DNA of 64,000 bases from Curtobacterium sp. SGAir0471 (GCF_005490985.1 NZ_CP027869.1:1302001-1366000), one strand, 5' to 3'; shown: positions 1 to 8,813, numbered from the stretch's first letter. Notes: generated by a model from the sequence alone, not told the origin. Translations and numbers: made by a program.

Positions 1-723
1 CCAGCGGATCTCGGGCGCCTCGTCCACGGGTGCCGTCGTCTCGCTGATGACGGTCGTCGGTTCCGCGCCGGGGGCGGTGCCGGTGACGCGGACGGCGTAC
101 CGGTCGAGGGCGCCCTCCACGGAGCCGATCACGAACGTGCGCTCGGTCGTCGCGCCGACTTGCTCGACGAGTGGGCCGCCGTCGTACGAGTGGAGCCACT
201 GGTAGGCGAACGTGGTGCCGGCGGGCCACCCGGCGGTCTCGGCGGTCAGGGTGCCGAGACGCTGCACGCTCCCGCTGACGGTCACGGTGCCAGCCGGCGT
301 GGCGGCGGCGGCGGACGCCTGGTCGACGGCGGCCGTCGGAGCCGGGGAGGTCGTCCCGCTTGCGCCGGTGATCGGGACGGTGGCGGTGGGAGCGGCGGTG
401 CCCGGGTCGGAGGTGCCCGCGTCGGCTCCGGCCGGTGTGTCCGCATCGGGGCGGGGCGTGGCCGTCCCGGAGTCCGTGGCGGCCGACGCAGCGGCAGCAG
501 GGGCTGCTGCGGTGTCGTCGGCGACGTCGGGAGCGGTGGCGGACGTCGTGCCGGCGTTCGTCGAGTCCGGCGCGGCCGTGGTCGCGCTCGTGTCCGTCGG
601 TTCAGCGGCGGTGGCCGTGGCGGCGCCGATGCCGAAGGCGGACGAGCCGACGGCGACGACGACGGCGGCGGCGCCGAGTGCAGCGGTGCGGCGGAGTGCG
701 GTTCGGCAGGTGTGCTGGTGCAT
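1..723 (-). CDS. Secreted Ig-like/PKD-type surface protein (C-terminus beyond window)
   Basis: The frame reads from an ATG at 721-723 leftwards and stays open to base 1, so 241 residues are visible and the C-terminus is missing. The N-terminus has Arg residues followed by a hydrophobic stretch (about residues 14-35) and an Ala-rich cleavage region near residue 40, which fits a signal peptide. Residues about 40-120 are a low-complexity Ala/Thr/Pro linker. From about residue 125 the chain looks like an actinobacterial Ig-like repeat, with a YQWLHSYDGG core and a later YAVRVTGTAPG strand. Such modules usually sit in cell-surface or secreted proteins. No enzymatic motif is visible. It is transcribed away from the LysR gene at 836. 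Confidence 0.7.
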   Translation of the reverse strand, partial: MHQHTCRTALRRTAALGAAAVVVAVGSSAFGIGAATATAAEPTDTSATTAAPDSTNAGTTSATAPDVADDTAAAPAAAASAATDSGTATPRPDADTPAGADAGTSDPGTAAPTATVPITGASGTTSPAPTAAVDQASAAAATPAGTVTVSGSVQRLGTLTAETAGWPAGTTFAYQWLHSYDGGPLVEQVGATTERTFVIGSVEGALDRYAVRVTGTAPGAEPTTVISETTAPVDEAPEIRW

Positions 724-835
724 GGGTTCCCCTCGTGGTGGCGGGCGTCGTGGTGTGCCCTCACTGAGTGGTGTCGCGACCGGACGGATCCTCACGGCGA
801 TCAGGTCACGGCTCGGTCACGGTTCGCCGCACCCG

Positions 836-1753
836 TCACCGCTGCGCGGCAGCCGCGTCCTCGAGGGCCGCCCGGAGCGCCGTCACCGCGGGGGAGTCGG
901 CGCCCGACATCCGCTGCGCCGTGAAGATCGTGCGGCGTGCCGGGTCCGGCAGTTCGAGCAGTCGGCACGACGTCGAGCGGCCCGCCCAGACCAGGTCGGG
1001 CATCAGGCCCACGGCGTTCCCGGACTCGATCAGCCGGATCTGCGCCTGCAGGTCGGCGGTCTCGTAGCGCACGTCCGGCTCGAACCCGGCACGGCGGCAG
1101 GTCTGCTCCGCGAAGTGCCGGGACGCCGCGCCGCGCGGCTCCATCACCCACGGCATCTCGGCCGCGTCGACCAGCGCGACGGCCGGGTCGTCGTCGGTCA
1201 GGGGGCGGAGGCTCGTCCCCGTCGGCGGCAGGGCGAGCCGCACCGCGTCCCTCGTCAGGACCCGCTGGTCCAGCCCCGGGAAGCGCGGGGCAGCGTGCGC
1301 CGGGTACTGCTCGGCGATCACCATGTCGAAGTCCCGCGCCCAGGTCTCGTTGAGCGCGGTCTCCGGTTCGCGCTGCACCATCTCGACCCGCACGTCGGGG
1401 TGCTCGATCGCCATGGTGCGGAGCGCGGTCGGCATGAGCGCGAGCGCCGCGGACTGGAACACCGCGACGCGGATCCGCCCCTGCACGTTGGTGAGCGTCG
1501 ACTCGACCGACGACTGCGCCCGCTCGAGGACGTCGAGCACCTCGCCCGCGGCCGCCACGAGCACCTCGGCCTGCGGGGTGAGCTGCAGGCGGCGCCCGAC
1601 CCGGCGGACGAGTTGCACGCCGGCCTCGCGTTCGAGCACGCCGAGCTGCTGCGACACCGCCGACGGCGTGAGGTTCACGGCCTCCGCCACGGCCGCGACG
1701 GTGCCGCGGATCGAGAGTTCGCGGAGGAGGACCAGGCGCCGGACGTCGAGCAT
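836..1753 (-). CDS. LysR-family transcriptional regulator next to putA
   Basis: 305 residues from the ATG at 1753, the usual LysR length. A GTG 24 nt further upstream (1777) is an alternative start, but LysR proteins normally begin just before the helix-turn-helix, as the ATG gives. Residues 1-60 hold the winged HTH (TPSAVSQQLGVLEREAG, then VRRVGRRLQLT); the rest is the effector-binding domain. It is divergent from putA with only about 80 bp between starts, so it probably controls proline catabolism. The shared region contains GAACAGTAGTTC at 1758-1769, an imperfect dyad that could be part of an operator. The effector is not readable from sequence. Confidence 0.85.
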   Translation of the reverse strand: MLDVRRLVLLRELSIRGTVAAVAEAVNLTPSAVSQQLGVLEREAGVQLVRRVGRRLQLTPQAEVLVAAAGEVLDVLERAQSSVESTLTNVQGRIRVAVFQSAALALMPTALRTMAIEHPDVRVEMVQREPETALNETWARDFDMVIAEQYPAHAAPRFPGLDQRVLTRDAVRLALPPTGTSLRPLTDDDPAVALVDAAEMPWVMEPRGAASRHFAEQTCRRAGFEPDVRYETADLQAQIRLIESGNAVGLMPDLVWAGRSTSCRLLELPDPARRTIFTAQRMSGADSPAVTALRAALEDAAAAQR

Positions 1754-1834
1754 GCTCGAACAGTAGTTCTTCTTCACGGTATGCGTCAGAACTCCTTGCT
1801 TCCGCTAACGATTGGCGGGCATCACACTGATGCC

Positions 1835-4800
1835 ATGACCGACGTCCAGCCGCGCACCGATGCGCATGCCACGCCTGCTCCCGACACCCTCGCCGACGCC
1901 TCCGTCGCGCTCGTCCGGCAGTGGCTGGCCGAGGCCGAGACCTACCCGGTCGACGGCTCGGCGAAGCAGCTCGCCGGCGTCCTCGCCGACCCGGCCGGCC
2001 TCGACTTCGCGGTCGGCTTCGTCGACGGCGTGGTCCGACCCGAGGACCTCGGTGTGGCCGCCCGGAAGCTCCGGCAGATCGCGCCGGGTGCACCGGGGTT
2101 CCTGCCGGCAGCGCTCCGCGGGCTCGTGCGCCTCGGCGGGGGTATGGCACCGGTGCTGCCCGGCGTCGTCGTCCCGATCGCACGCCGGGTGCTCCGTGAG
2201 ATGGTCGGGCACCTCATCGTCGACGCGACCGACGCCAAGCTCGGCCCGGCGATCGCCAAGATCAAGCGCGACGGGGTCCGGCTCAACGTGAACCTGCTCG
2301 GCGAGGCCGTGCTCGGCGAGAAGGAGGCCTCGCGTCGACTCGAGGGCACGCAGCGGCTGCTCGCGCGCGACGACGTCGACTACGTGTCGATCAAGGTCTC
2401 GTCGACCGTCCACCCGCACTCGCCGTGGGCGTTCGACCACGCGGTCGAGGACATCATCGCGAAGCTCCGCCCGCTCTTCCGCCGCGCCGTGCAGAGCTCG
2501 CCGCGCAAGTTCATCAACCTCGACATGGAGGAGTACAAGGACCTCGACCTGACGATCGCGGTGTTCACGAAGCTCCTCGACGAGCCGGAGTTCACCGACC
2601 TCGAGGCCGGCATCGTGCTGCAGGCGTACCTGCCCGATGCGCTCGCCGCGATGCAGCACCTGCAGGAGTGGTCGGCGGCTCGTCGCGCCCGCGGCGGTGC
2701 CGACATCAAGGTCCGGCTCGTCAAGGGCGCGAACCTGCCGATGGAGCAGGTCGAGGCCTCGGTGCACGGGTGGCCGCTCGCCACCTGGCACACCAAGCAG
2801 GACTCCGACACGAACTACAAGCGCGTGCTCGACTGGGCGCTGACGCCCGAACGCATCGCGAACGTCCGCGTGGGCATCGCAGGGCACAACCTGTTCGACG
2901 TCGCGCACGCCTGGCTGCTCGCCGGGGAGCGCGGTGTCCGCGACGGCATCGAGTTCGAGATGCTGCTCGGCATGGCGCAGGGGCAGGCCGAGGCGGTCCG
3001 TCGCACGGTCGGCTCGCTGCTCCTCTACACGCCGGTCGTCCACCCGGGCGAGTTCGACGTCGCCATCGCCTACCTGATCCGACGGCTCGAAGAGGGCGCC
3101 TCGCAGGAGAACTTCATGTCGGCGGTGTTCTCGCTGGCGTCGTCGCCCGAGCTCTTCGCCCGCGAAGAGGCACGCTTCCGCGACTCCCTGCTGCCGCTCG
3201 CGCAGCCCGGCGGGCTCGACGCCCCCGCACCGCACCGTGTCGCCGACCGGTACGCCGCGGTCGAGCGACCCCGCCCTGGGCACTTCGACAACACGCCGGA
3301 CAGCGACCCGTCGGTCGCGGCCGTCCGCGAGTGGGGTGCGGCGATCACGTCGCGCGTCGCCACGTCGACGCTCGGTGAACGTGCCGTCCAGGAGGCCCGG
3401 CTCACCTCCGCCGAGCAGCTCGAGTCCGTCCTGGGTCGCGTCCGCGCCGCCGGCGCCGAGTGGGGCACGTGGTCGGGTGCCGCCCGTGGCGCCGTGCTGC
3501 ACGCCGTCGGCGACGCACTCGAGGCGAACCGTGCGGCGCTCGTCGAGGTCATGGCGGCCGAGGCCGGCAAGACCATCGACCAAGCCGACCCCGAGGTGTC
3601 CGAGGCGATCGACTTCGCCCACTTCTACGGTGAGCTCGCCGCGCAGCTCGACGACGTCGACGGCGCGTCCTTCACCCCTGCTGCCCTGACCCTCGTCACG
3701 CCGCCGTGGAACTTCCCGGTCGCGATCCCGGCCGGCTCGACCCTCGCCGCGCTCGCCGCCGGTTCGGCCGTCGTGCTCAAGCCCGCGCCGCCCGCCGAGC
3801 GCTGCGGCGCCGTGCTGGCGTCGATCATCGAGACCGCACTCGACGCCCACGGGGTCCCCGCGGACGTCCTCGCCTTCGTGCAGGTCGCCGAGGACGACCT
3901 CGGCAAGCAGCTCATCGCCGCACCGCAGGTCGACCGGGTCATCCTGACCGGTGCCTACGAGACGGCCGAGCTGTTCCGGTCGTTCCGCCCCGACCTGCCG
4001 CTGCTCGCGGAGACCTCGGGCAAGAACGCGATCATCGTCACCCCGTCGGCCGACCTCGACCTCGCGGTGAAGGACGTCGTCGCATCGGCCTTCGGGCACG
4101 CCGGGCAGAAGTGCTCCGCCGCCTCGCTCGTCGTGCTCGTGGGCTCCGTGGCGACCTCGCGCCGGTTCCGCTCGCAGCTGCTCGACGCGGTGTCGTCGCT
4201 CACCGTCGGGTACCCGACCGACCCGACGACGCAGATGGGCCCGGTCATCGAACCCGCCGCGGGCAAGCTGCTCGAGGGGCTGACGACCCTGGGCGCGGGG
4301 GAGTCCTGGGCCGTCACGCCGAAGCGCCTCGACGACACGGGCAAGCTCTGGAGCCCCGGTGTCCGTGACGGCGTCCGACGTGGCTCGGCGTTCCACCGGA
4401 CGGAGTACTTCGGCCCGATCCTCGGCATCATGACGGCGAAGACCCTCGACGAGGCGATCGCCATCGTCAACGAGGTCGACTACGGCCTGACCTCTGGCCT
4501 GCACTCCCTCGACGCCTCCGAGATCGGCACCTGGCTCGACCGGATCGAGGCGGGCAACCTCTACGTCAACCGTGGGATCACGGGCGCCATCGTCCGCCGG
4601 CAGCCGTTCGGCGGGTGGAAGAAGTCTGCCGTCGGTGCAGGCACCAAGGCGGGCGGGCTCAACTACCTGCTCGGGCTCGGGTCGTGGTCGCCGGCGCAGG
4701 CATCGGCGGACGCGGCGGTGTCGGCTCCGGTGCGCTCGTTCCTCCGGGCCGCAGGTGTCACGTCGGAGTCGATCGACCGGGCGACCGCGTCCGACGAGCA

Positions 4801-5305
4801 GTCCTGGTCGTCGTTCTTCGGCGCAGCGGTGGACGTCTCGGCGCTCTCCGCCGAGCGGAACATCGCGCGGTACCTGCCGTACCCGGGCGTGCACGTCCGT
4901 CTCGCTTCGGCGGAGGAGTCCGCGGTCGCCGACCTCGTGCGCTCCGTCGCCGCAGCGGTCCGGGCCGGTACGACGATCGACGTCTCGGCCGTGGCCGCGC
5001 TGCCGTCCGAGGTGGCATCGGCGATCCGTGCGCTGCCGAACGTGCGCTCCGTCGCCGAGGGACAGTCGGACGACGCCTTCGCGAAGCGCGTCGAGCGTGG
5101 TGCGTCCACGCGCGTCCGGCTGATCGGCGGCGACACCGCGGCGCTGACGACCGCGATCGGTGGACGGCCGGACGTCGCGGTGTACGGGGAGCCGGTGACC
5201 GAGGCCGGGCGGATCGAGCTGCTGCCGTTCCTCCGTGAGCAGGCGGTGTCGATCACGGCGCACCGCTTCGGTACGCCGAACCACCTCACCGACGCGCTGA
5301 TCTGA
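1835..5305 (+). CDS. putA: Bifunctional proline dehydrogenase / glutamate-semialdehyde dehydrogenase
   Basis: 1156 residues. It oxidises proline to P5C with FAD and then glutamate semialdehyde to glutamate with NAD. The proline dehydrogenase barrel spans about residues 100-470, with RLVKGAN near 292 and YLIRRLEEG at 413. The aldehyde dehydrogenase half spans about 500-980, with PPWNFP (Trp625), general base Glu726 in ETSGKN and catalytic Cys760 in GQKCS. The last 150 residues are a C-terminal extension as in other actinobacterial fused PutA proteins. There is no N-terminal ribbon-helix-helix DNA-binding domain, so it is not self-repressing; the divergent LysR gene is the likely regulator. The frame is open upstream to 212, but the ATG at 1835 gives the family-typical start and the upstream part overlaps the LysR gene. 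Confidence 0.96.
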   Translation: MTDVQPRTDAHATPAPDTLADASVALVRQWLAEAETYPVDGSAKQLAGVLADPAGLDFAVGFVDGVVRPEDLGVAARKLRQIAPGAPGFLPAALRGLVRLGGGMAPVLPGVVVPIARRVLREMVGHLIVDATDAKLGPAIAKIKRDGVRLNVNLLGEAVLGEKEASRRLEGTQRLLARDDVDYVSIKVSSTVHPHSPWAFDHAVEDIIAKLRPLFRRAVQSSPRKFINLDMEEYKDLDLTIAVFTKLLDEPEFTDLEAGIVLQAYLPDALAAMQHLQEWSAARRARGGADIKVRLVKGANLPMEQVEASVHGWPLATWHTKQDSDTNYKRVLDWALTPERIANVRVGIAGHNLFDVAHAWLLAGERGVRDGIEFEMLLGMAQGQAEAVRRTVGSLLLYTPVVHPGEFDVAIAYLIRRLEEGASQENFMSAVFSLASSPELFAREEARFRDSLLPLAQPGGLDAPAPHRVADRYAAVERPRPGHFDNTPDSDPSVAAVREWGAAITSRVATSTLGERAVQEARLTSAEQLESVLGRVRAAGAEWGTWSGAARGAVLHAVGDALEANRAALVEVMAAEAGKTIDQADPEVSEAIDFAHFYGELAAQLDDVDGASFTPAALTLVTPPWNFPVAIPAGSTLAALAAGSAVVLKPAPPAERCGAVLASIIETALDAHGVPADVLAFVQVAEDDLGKQLIAAPQVDRVILTGAYETAELFRSFRPDLPLLAETSGKNAIIVTPSADLDLAVKDVVASAFGHAGQKCSAASLVVLVGSVATSRRFRSQLLDAVSSLTVGYPTDPTTQMGPVIEPAAGKLLEGLTTLGAGESWAVTPKRLDDTGKLWSPGVRDGVRRGSAFHRTEYFGPILGIMTAKTLDEAIAIVNEVDYGLTSGLHSLDASEIGTWLDRIEAGNLYVNRGITGAIVRRQPFGGWKKSAVGAGTKAGGLNYLLGLGSWSPAQASADAAVSAPVRSFLRAAGVTSESIDRATASDEQSWSSFFGAAVDVSALSAERNIARYLPYPGVHVRLASAEESAVADLVRSVAAAVRAGTTIDVSAVAALPSEVASAIRALPNVRSVAEGQSDDAFAKRVERGASTRVRLIGGDTAALTTAIGGRPDVAVYGEPVTEAGRIELLPFLREQAVSITAHRFGTPNHLTDALI

Positions 5306-5337
5306 CCGGCTGCGAGCGACACGCCGCCGGCGACCTC

Positions 5338-5405
5338 GGGCATCGAACCACGGACGCGACATCGAACCAGCACCGCCGCTGGTTCGGTGTCGTGATCCTG
5401 GTTCA
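5338..5405. repeat. 19-bp-step array, 2 direct + 2 inverted copies
   Basis: CATCGAACCA starts at 5341 and again at 5360; its inverted core CTGGTTC starts at 5379 and 5398. All four steps are exactly 19 bp. The inner pair forms a hairpin (CGAACCAGC 5363-5371 with GCTGGTTCG 5378-5386, 6-nt loop). It lies 33 bp after the putA stop and may help end putA transcription. The 12283 element shares its key words GAACCA and GGTTCGGTGTC. Confidence 0.75.
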
Positions 5406-5505
5406 ACGTGCCTCTCGGAGCGCCGAGTGCGTGTTCCGGATCGTCGAGCGTGCGGCGGACGCCGCGCCGTACCACCCGGTAGCCGCGCTGCGTACCGTCG
5501 GTCCC

Positions 5506-5661
5506 ATGTGCGAGTCCGTCCAGTGCCCGGTGTGCGGCAAGACCTCGTGGACCGGATGCGGGGAACACGTCCGCGACGTCTTCCGCGGTGTCCGTCGCCG
5601 GGACCGCTGCACGGGCCACGGACTCCCGCGGCACGTCTTCGACACCGCCGGCTTCCGGTGA
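5506..5661 (+). CDS. Small Cys-rich (putative zinc-binding) protein
   Basis: 51 residues beginning MCESVQCPVCGKTSWTGCG. The C-P-x-C-G-K-T-x-W-x-G-C-G-x-H pattern resembles small uncharacterised actinobacterial proteins annotated as hypothetical, and four Cys/His ligands suggest one metal site. The ATG at 5506 was chosen because it places this signature at the N-terminus; upstream in-frame codons look non-coding. Its TGA overlaps the GTG of the next VOC gene (GTGA), implying translational coupling. Function unknown. Confidence 0.6.
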   Translation: MCESVQCPVCGKTSWTGCGEHVRDVFRGVRRRDRCTGHGLPRHVFDTAGFR

Positions 5662-6116
5662 GCACCGCCGACGGCGGGATCGTCGACCCGCAGGGGTTCG
5701 CGCACGTCCGACTCACGGTGACGGACATCCGTCGGAGCAAGGCCTTCTACCAGCAGCTGTTCGGCATGCCGCCGGGCAGTGACTTCAGCGACCAGATCGA
5801 CGACCCGACGATCCACGACGACCCGTGGCGGACCTACGGCGGGTGCTCGTTCACGTTCCACGGGCAGACGCTCGGGCTCCGTCCGGTGGCGCGGGCTGGC
5901 GACCGCTTCGACCCCGACCGGGTCGGTCTCGACCACCTGAGCCTGCGGGTCGGGTCCGTCGACGACCTCCACCGCGCGGCCGAGCGGCTCGACCAGGCGG
6001 GCATCGTGCACGGCGCGGTCACGGACCTCGAACCGTTCGGACTCGTCATCCTGTCGCTGCAGGACCCGGACGACATCAACCTCGAGCTCGCCGCACCGCG
6101 CCCGGTGGACGCCTGA
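5658..6116 (+). CDS. VOC-family protein (glyoxalase/dioxygenase fold), copy 1
   Basis: 152 residues from a GTG that overlaps the stop of the preceding small gene. The sequence FAHVRLTVTDIRRSKAFY at the start and a C-terminal LQDPDDINLELAAP strand define a vicinal-oxygen-chelate domain. The conserved His of the first strand (AHVRL), the H in LDHLSLRV and the E in NLELAAP are the expected metal ligands. Substrate cannot be assigned; proteins of this subfamily are usually called glyoxalase/bleomycin-resistance-like. It is a tandem paralogue of the gene at 6196, with closely matching N- and C-terminal blocks. Confidence 0.88.
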   Translation: MSTADGGIVDPQGFAHVRLTVTDIRRSKAFYQQLFGMPPGSDFSDQIDDPTIHDDPWRTYGGCSFTFHGQTLGLRPVARAGDRFDPDRVGLDHLSLRVGSVDDLHRAAERLDQAGIVHGAVTDLEPFGLVILSLQDPDDINLELAAPRPVDA

Positions 6117-6195
6117 GCGGCCGACGGACGGCAGGGCTGGCCGGTTGCCGCACGACAGACGGTGCCGTCCAGCCGGACCGCGTTGGCTCGACGGC

Positions 6196-6633
6196 ATGAG
6201 CGAACAGATCGTCAAGCCCCTCGGCCTCGCGCACGTCCGGGTCACCGTCACGGACATCCACCGGAGCAAGGCCTTCTACGAGCAGCTGCTCGGCACCGCG
6301 CCCGCGATGGACTTCAGCGACTTCATCGACGAGCCCGGGATCACCGAGGACCGTGAGCGCCTGTACGGCGGCGCGATCTTCCCGGTCGGTGACCAGCTCT
6401 TCGGACTGCGGCCGGTCGCCCCGAGCGGGCAGCGCTTCGACCCGGACACCGTCGGCCTCGACCACGTGAGCTTCGTCGTCGGGTCCGTCGACGATCTGCA
6501 CGCTGCTGCCGAGCGCCTCGATGCCGCCGGCATCGAGCACGGCGAGGTCACCGACCTCGGCGACGCCGGCATGGTCATCCTGTCGGTGCAGGACCCGGAC
6601 GACATCAACCTGGAGCTCGCCGCGCAGAAGTAG
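6196..6633 (+). CDS. VOC-family protein (glyoxalase/dioxygenase fold), copy 2
   Basis: 145 residues from ATG (MSEQIVKPLG). It shares AHVRVTVTDIHRSKAFYEQL, the FGLRPVA block, LDHVSFVVGSVDDLH and LQDPDDINLELAA-type ends with the gene at 5658, so the pair arose by tandem duplication. Metal ligands appear intact (AHVRV, LDHVS, NLELA). The 79-bp gap between the copies contains a short GCCGTCC/GGACGGC-like dyad and no clear promoter. The pair is convergent with the TetR gene at 6685. Confidence 0.88.
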   Translation: MSEQIVKPLGLAHVRVTVTDIHRSKAFYEQLLGTAPAMDFSDFIDEPGITEDRERLYGGAIFPVGDQLFGLRPVAPSGQRFDPDTVGLDHVSFVVGSVDDLHAAAERLDAAGIEHGEVTDLGDAGMVILSVQDPDDINLELAAQK

Positions 6634-6684
6634 TCGCGCAGCCCTCGTGGCACACGGTGGCCGGACGGCTGTCGCCCCCGAGCG

Positions 6685-7305
6685 TCAGGGCCGCAGGATG
6701 TACTCGAACGTCGTCCGGGCGCGCTCGGGGTCCGGCGTCTCGCCGGAGATCAGGTCCGCGTACGTGAACGACTCCGAGACCCGGACGAGCAGCCGCGCGA
6801 GCTCCTCGGCGGACAGGGGCGCCGGGTCGAACGCGCCGGCGTCCTGTTCGGTCCCGATCACCGCGGTCATGACGGCCACGAACCGGCGCTGCACGTCGCT
6901 GTCGGTCGTGGTGAGCAGGCGGAGCGCTCGGGTCGGCTCCCGGGTCAGGAAGGCGCGGAAGTACGGCGCCCGGATGAGGTCCGCCGTGAAGTGGTCGAGC
7001 ACGTCGACGATCCGCGCGGCGCCGGAGGGTGCGGCCGCCCGCCCCGCGGCGTCGAGCGTCGGGACGGCGAGCGACCAGAGGATCTCGGAGAGCAGCTGGT
7101 CGCGGTTGCCGACCCAGCGGAACAGCGACGTCCGGTCGACACCGAGCGACGCGGCGACTGAGCCCATGTCGATGCGTGCCCCGTCGATGAACGCACGACG
7201 TGCGGAACGGAACGCGCGCTGGGAGTCGCCGTGGGCCTCCAGTCTGGCGGCCAGCGCGCTCGGGACGAGCGTCGATCCGAGTGTGCCGAGTGGTTCGTTC
7301 CTCAC
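6685..7305 (-). CDS. TetR-family transcriptional regulator (QsdR-like)
   Basis: 206 residues from a GTG at 7305, which has a purine-rich GGGGGAA stretch just upstream; an ATG at 7338 would add 11 unlikely residues. The HTH region contains DMGSVAASLGVDRTSLFRWVGNRDQLLSEILW at about residues 40-72, of which the SLFRWVG block matches the QsdR-like TetR group rather than the classical TLYYHF. The C-terminal half is helical and would bind the effector. It is divergent from the acyl-CoA dehydrogenase at 7369 with 63 bp between starts, so it probably represses that gene and itself. Confidence 0.85.
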   Translation of the reverse strand: MRNEPLGTLGSTLVPSALAARLEAHGDSQRAFRSARRAFIDGARIDMGSVAASLGVDRTSLFRWVGNRDQLLSEILWSLAVPTLDAAGRAAAPSGAARIVDVLDHFTADLIRAPYFRAFLTREPTRALRLLTTTDSDVQRRFVAVMTAVIGTEQDAGAFDPAPLSAEELARLLVRVSESFTYADLISGETPDPERARTTFEYILRP

Positions 7306-7333
7306 CGTTCCCCCTGAGTGCCGACGCCGGTCT

Positions 7334-7363
7334 TGCAACGTTTTCGAGAATGATGCATCGTTG
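7334..7363. promoter_or_regulatory. Candidate TetR operator/promoter between tetR-like gene and acyl-CoA dehydrogenase
   Basis: CAACG at 7336-7340 and its inverse CGTTG at 7359-7363 flank an AT-richer stretch (TTTTCGAGAATGATGCAT) that is unusual for this DNA. The site ends 6 bp before the dehydrogenase ATG, so binding would block it. Only five-base arms are clear, hence low confidence. Confidence 0.3.
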
Positions 7364-7368
7364 GTGCC

Positions 7369-8562
7369 ATGTCAACGTCGATCACCGACACGCCCCTGCT
7401 CGAATCCGACTTCTACCGGTTCCAGGAGGGGCTCACGCCCAGGGAGCGGGAGTCGCTCGGGGAGCTGCGCGCCTACCTCGAGGCCGAGGTGCGCCCGATC
7501 GCCGACCAGTACTGGGCGCGGGCGGAGTTCCCGACGCAGACGATCGCGCCGCTCGCGGAGCTCGGCATGTACGGCCCGAGCATCCCGCTCGTGCGCCACT
7601 TCGAGAACTCTGCGGTGTACCGCGGCTGGGCGGCGCTCGAGCTCGGCCGCATCGACGCCGGCGTCTCGACGTTCATCGGGGTGCAGTCCGGCCTGGCGAT
7701 GAACTCGATTGCGGTCGGCGGCAGCGACGAGCAGCAGCAGGAGTGGCTGCCGCGGATGGCCCGTGGTGAGGTCGTCGGGGCCTTCGGGCTGACCGAGCCG
7801 CTGTCCGGCAGCGACTCCGCGCGCGGGCTCCGTACCACCGCTCGGCGCGAGGGCGACACGTGGGTGCTCGACGGCGAGAAGCGGTGGATCGGCAACGCGA
7901 CCTTCGCGGACGTCGTCGTCATCTGGGCGAAGGACGTCGCCGACGAGCAGGTCAAGGGCTTCCTCGTCACGACGGACACCCCGGGCTTCACCGCCACGAA
8001 GATCGAGGACAAGATCGCCCTGCGCACCGTGCAGAACGCCGACATCGTGCTCGACGGCGTCCGGGTGCCCGAGTCGCGCCGACTGCAGCGCGCGGACTCC
8101 TTCCGCACCACGGCCGCGGTGCTCCGGCTCACGCGCACCGAGGTCGCCTGGCAGGCCATCGGCATCGCGATCGGGGCCTACGAGGCAGCGCTCGACTACG
8201 CCCGCGAGCGCATCCAGTTCGGCAAGCCGATCGCGGCGCACCAGATGGTCCAGGACCTGCTCGTCCGGTCGCTCATGAACATCACCGCGTCGATCGCCCT
8301 GTGCACGCAGGCCTCGGCGATGCAGGACCAGGGGATCGGCGGTGACGAGCACTCCGCGATGGCGAAGGCGTTCGCGACGGCGAAGATGCGCGAGACGGTC
8401 GGCTGGTGCCGCGAGGTCCAGGGCGGCAACGGCATCGTGCTCGACAAGGGGGTCGCGCGGTTCTTCTCGGACGCCGAGGCGATCTACTCGTACGAGGGCA
8501 CGCGCGAGGTGAACACGCTCATCGTCGGTCGGGCGATCACGGGGCAGGCCGCGTTCGTCTGA
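7369..8562 (+). CDS. Acyl-CoA dehydrogenase (glutaryl-CoA dehydrogenase-like)
   Basis: 397 residues. An FAD flavoprotein that introduces an alpha-beta double bond into an acyl-CoA. The N-terminal helical domain runs to about 130, the FAD-binding GAFGLTEPLSGSDSARG segment lies at about 138-155, and the C-terminal helices contain RIQFGKPIAAHQ (about 283) and the catalytic Glu376 in SYEGTREVN. The placement of this Glu and the QGGNGI block resemble glutaryl-CoA and other GCDH-type dehydrogenases. The exact acyl chain is not determined. Divergent from a TetR regulator; monocistronic as far as seen. Confidence 0.92.
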   Translation: MSTSITDTPLLESDFYRFQEGLTPRERESLGELRAYLEAEVRPIADQYWARAEFPTQTIAPLAELGMYGPSIPLVRHFENSAVYRGWAALELGRIDAGVSTFIGVQSGLAMNSIAVGGSDEQQQEWLPRMARGEVVGAFGLTEPLSGSDSARGLRTTARREGDTWVLDGEKRWIGNATFADVVVIWAKDVADEQVKGFLVTTDTPGFTATKIEDKIALRTVQNADIVLDGVRVPESRRLQRADSFRTTAAVLRLTRTEVAWQAIGIAIGAYEAALDYARERIQFGKPIAAHQMVQDLLVRSLMNITASIALCTQASAMQDQGIGGDEHSAMAKAFATAKMRETVGWCREVQGGNGIVLDKGVARFFSDAEAIYSYEGTREVNTLIVGRAITGQAAFV

Positions 8563-8813
8563 GTAGTGACCGGCGGTGCGCCGGGGCGGGCGGGACCCCG
8601 GCGCAGCGCACGCTTCTTCGACGTTGCACGTGTCGATCGACGCGCGGAATGTCGATCCGTGCACCCGCATCCAGTGCGTGTGCATCGTGCGACATCGCAC
8701 TCGTCGATCAACGCGCGCGATGTCGCCAGCGGAGCGGCCACCCAGCGGTACCGCGCACCGCCGCGCACCGCCGCGCACCGCCGCGCGCCGCGCCCCGCGC
8801 CGCTGTCCGCCGC
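8563..8813. repeat. Intergenic region with a 29-bp imperfect direct repeat and a GCACCGCC tract
   Basis: Between two convergent genes. GCAC-GTCGATC-ACGCGCG-ATGTCG occurs at 8626-8654 and again at 8697-8725 with a few mismatches, 71 bp apart; within the first copy GTCGATC recurs after 19 bp (8632, 8651). A GTGCGACATCGCAC near-palindrome sits at 8687-8700. At 8754-8795 an octamer-to-decamer GCACCGCCGC is repeated four to five times. No open frame here looks coding. Confidence 0.5.

Noticed and set aside
212..1834. In-frame upstream extension of putA
   Set aside because: It runs through the LysR gene and part of the secreted protein gene on the other strand and has no conserved residues; the ATG at 1835 is the family start.
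1805..5740. A very long open frame on the minus strand opposite putA (over 1300 codons), and similar ones opposite fadD/rok (43432-46530), pknL (47857-50550) and murF/mraY (61664-63250)
   Set aside because: At this GC content the frame opposite a real gene lacks stops. The translations are Arg/Gly/Ala-rich with no domain, and the other strand holds complete known proteins.
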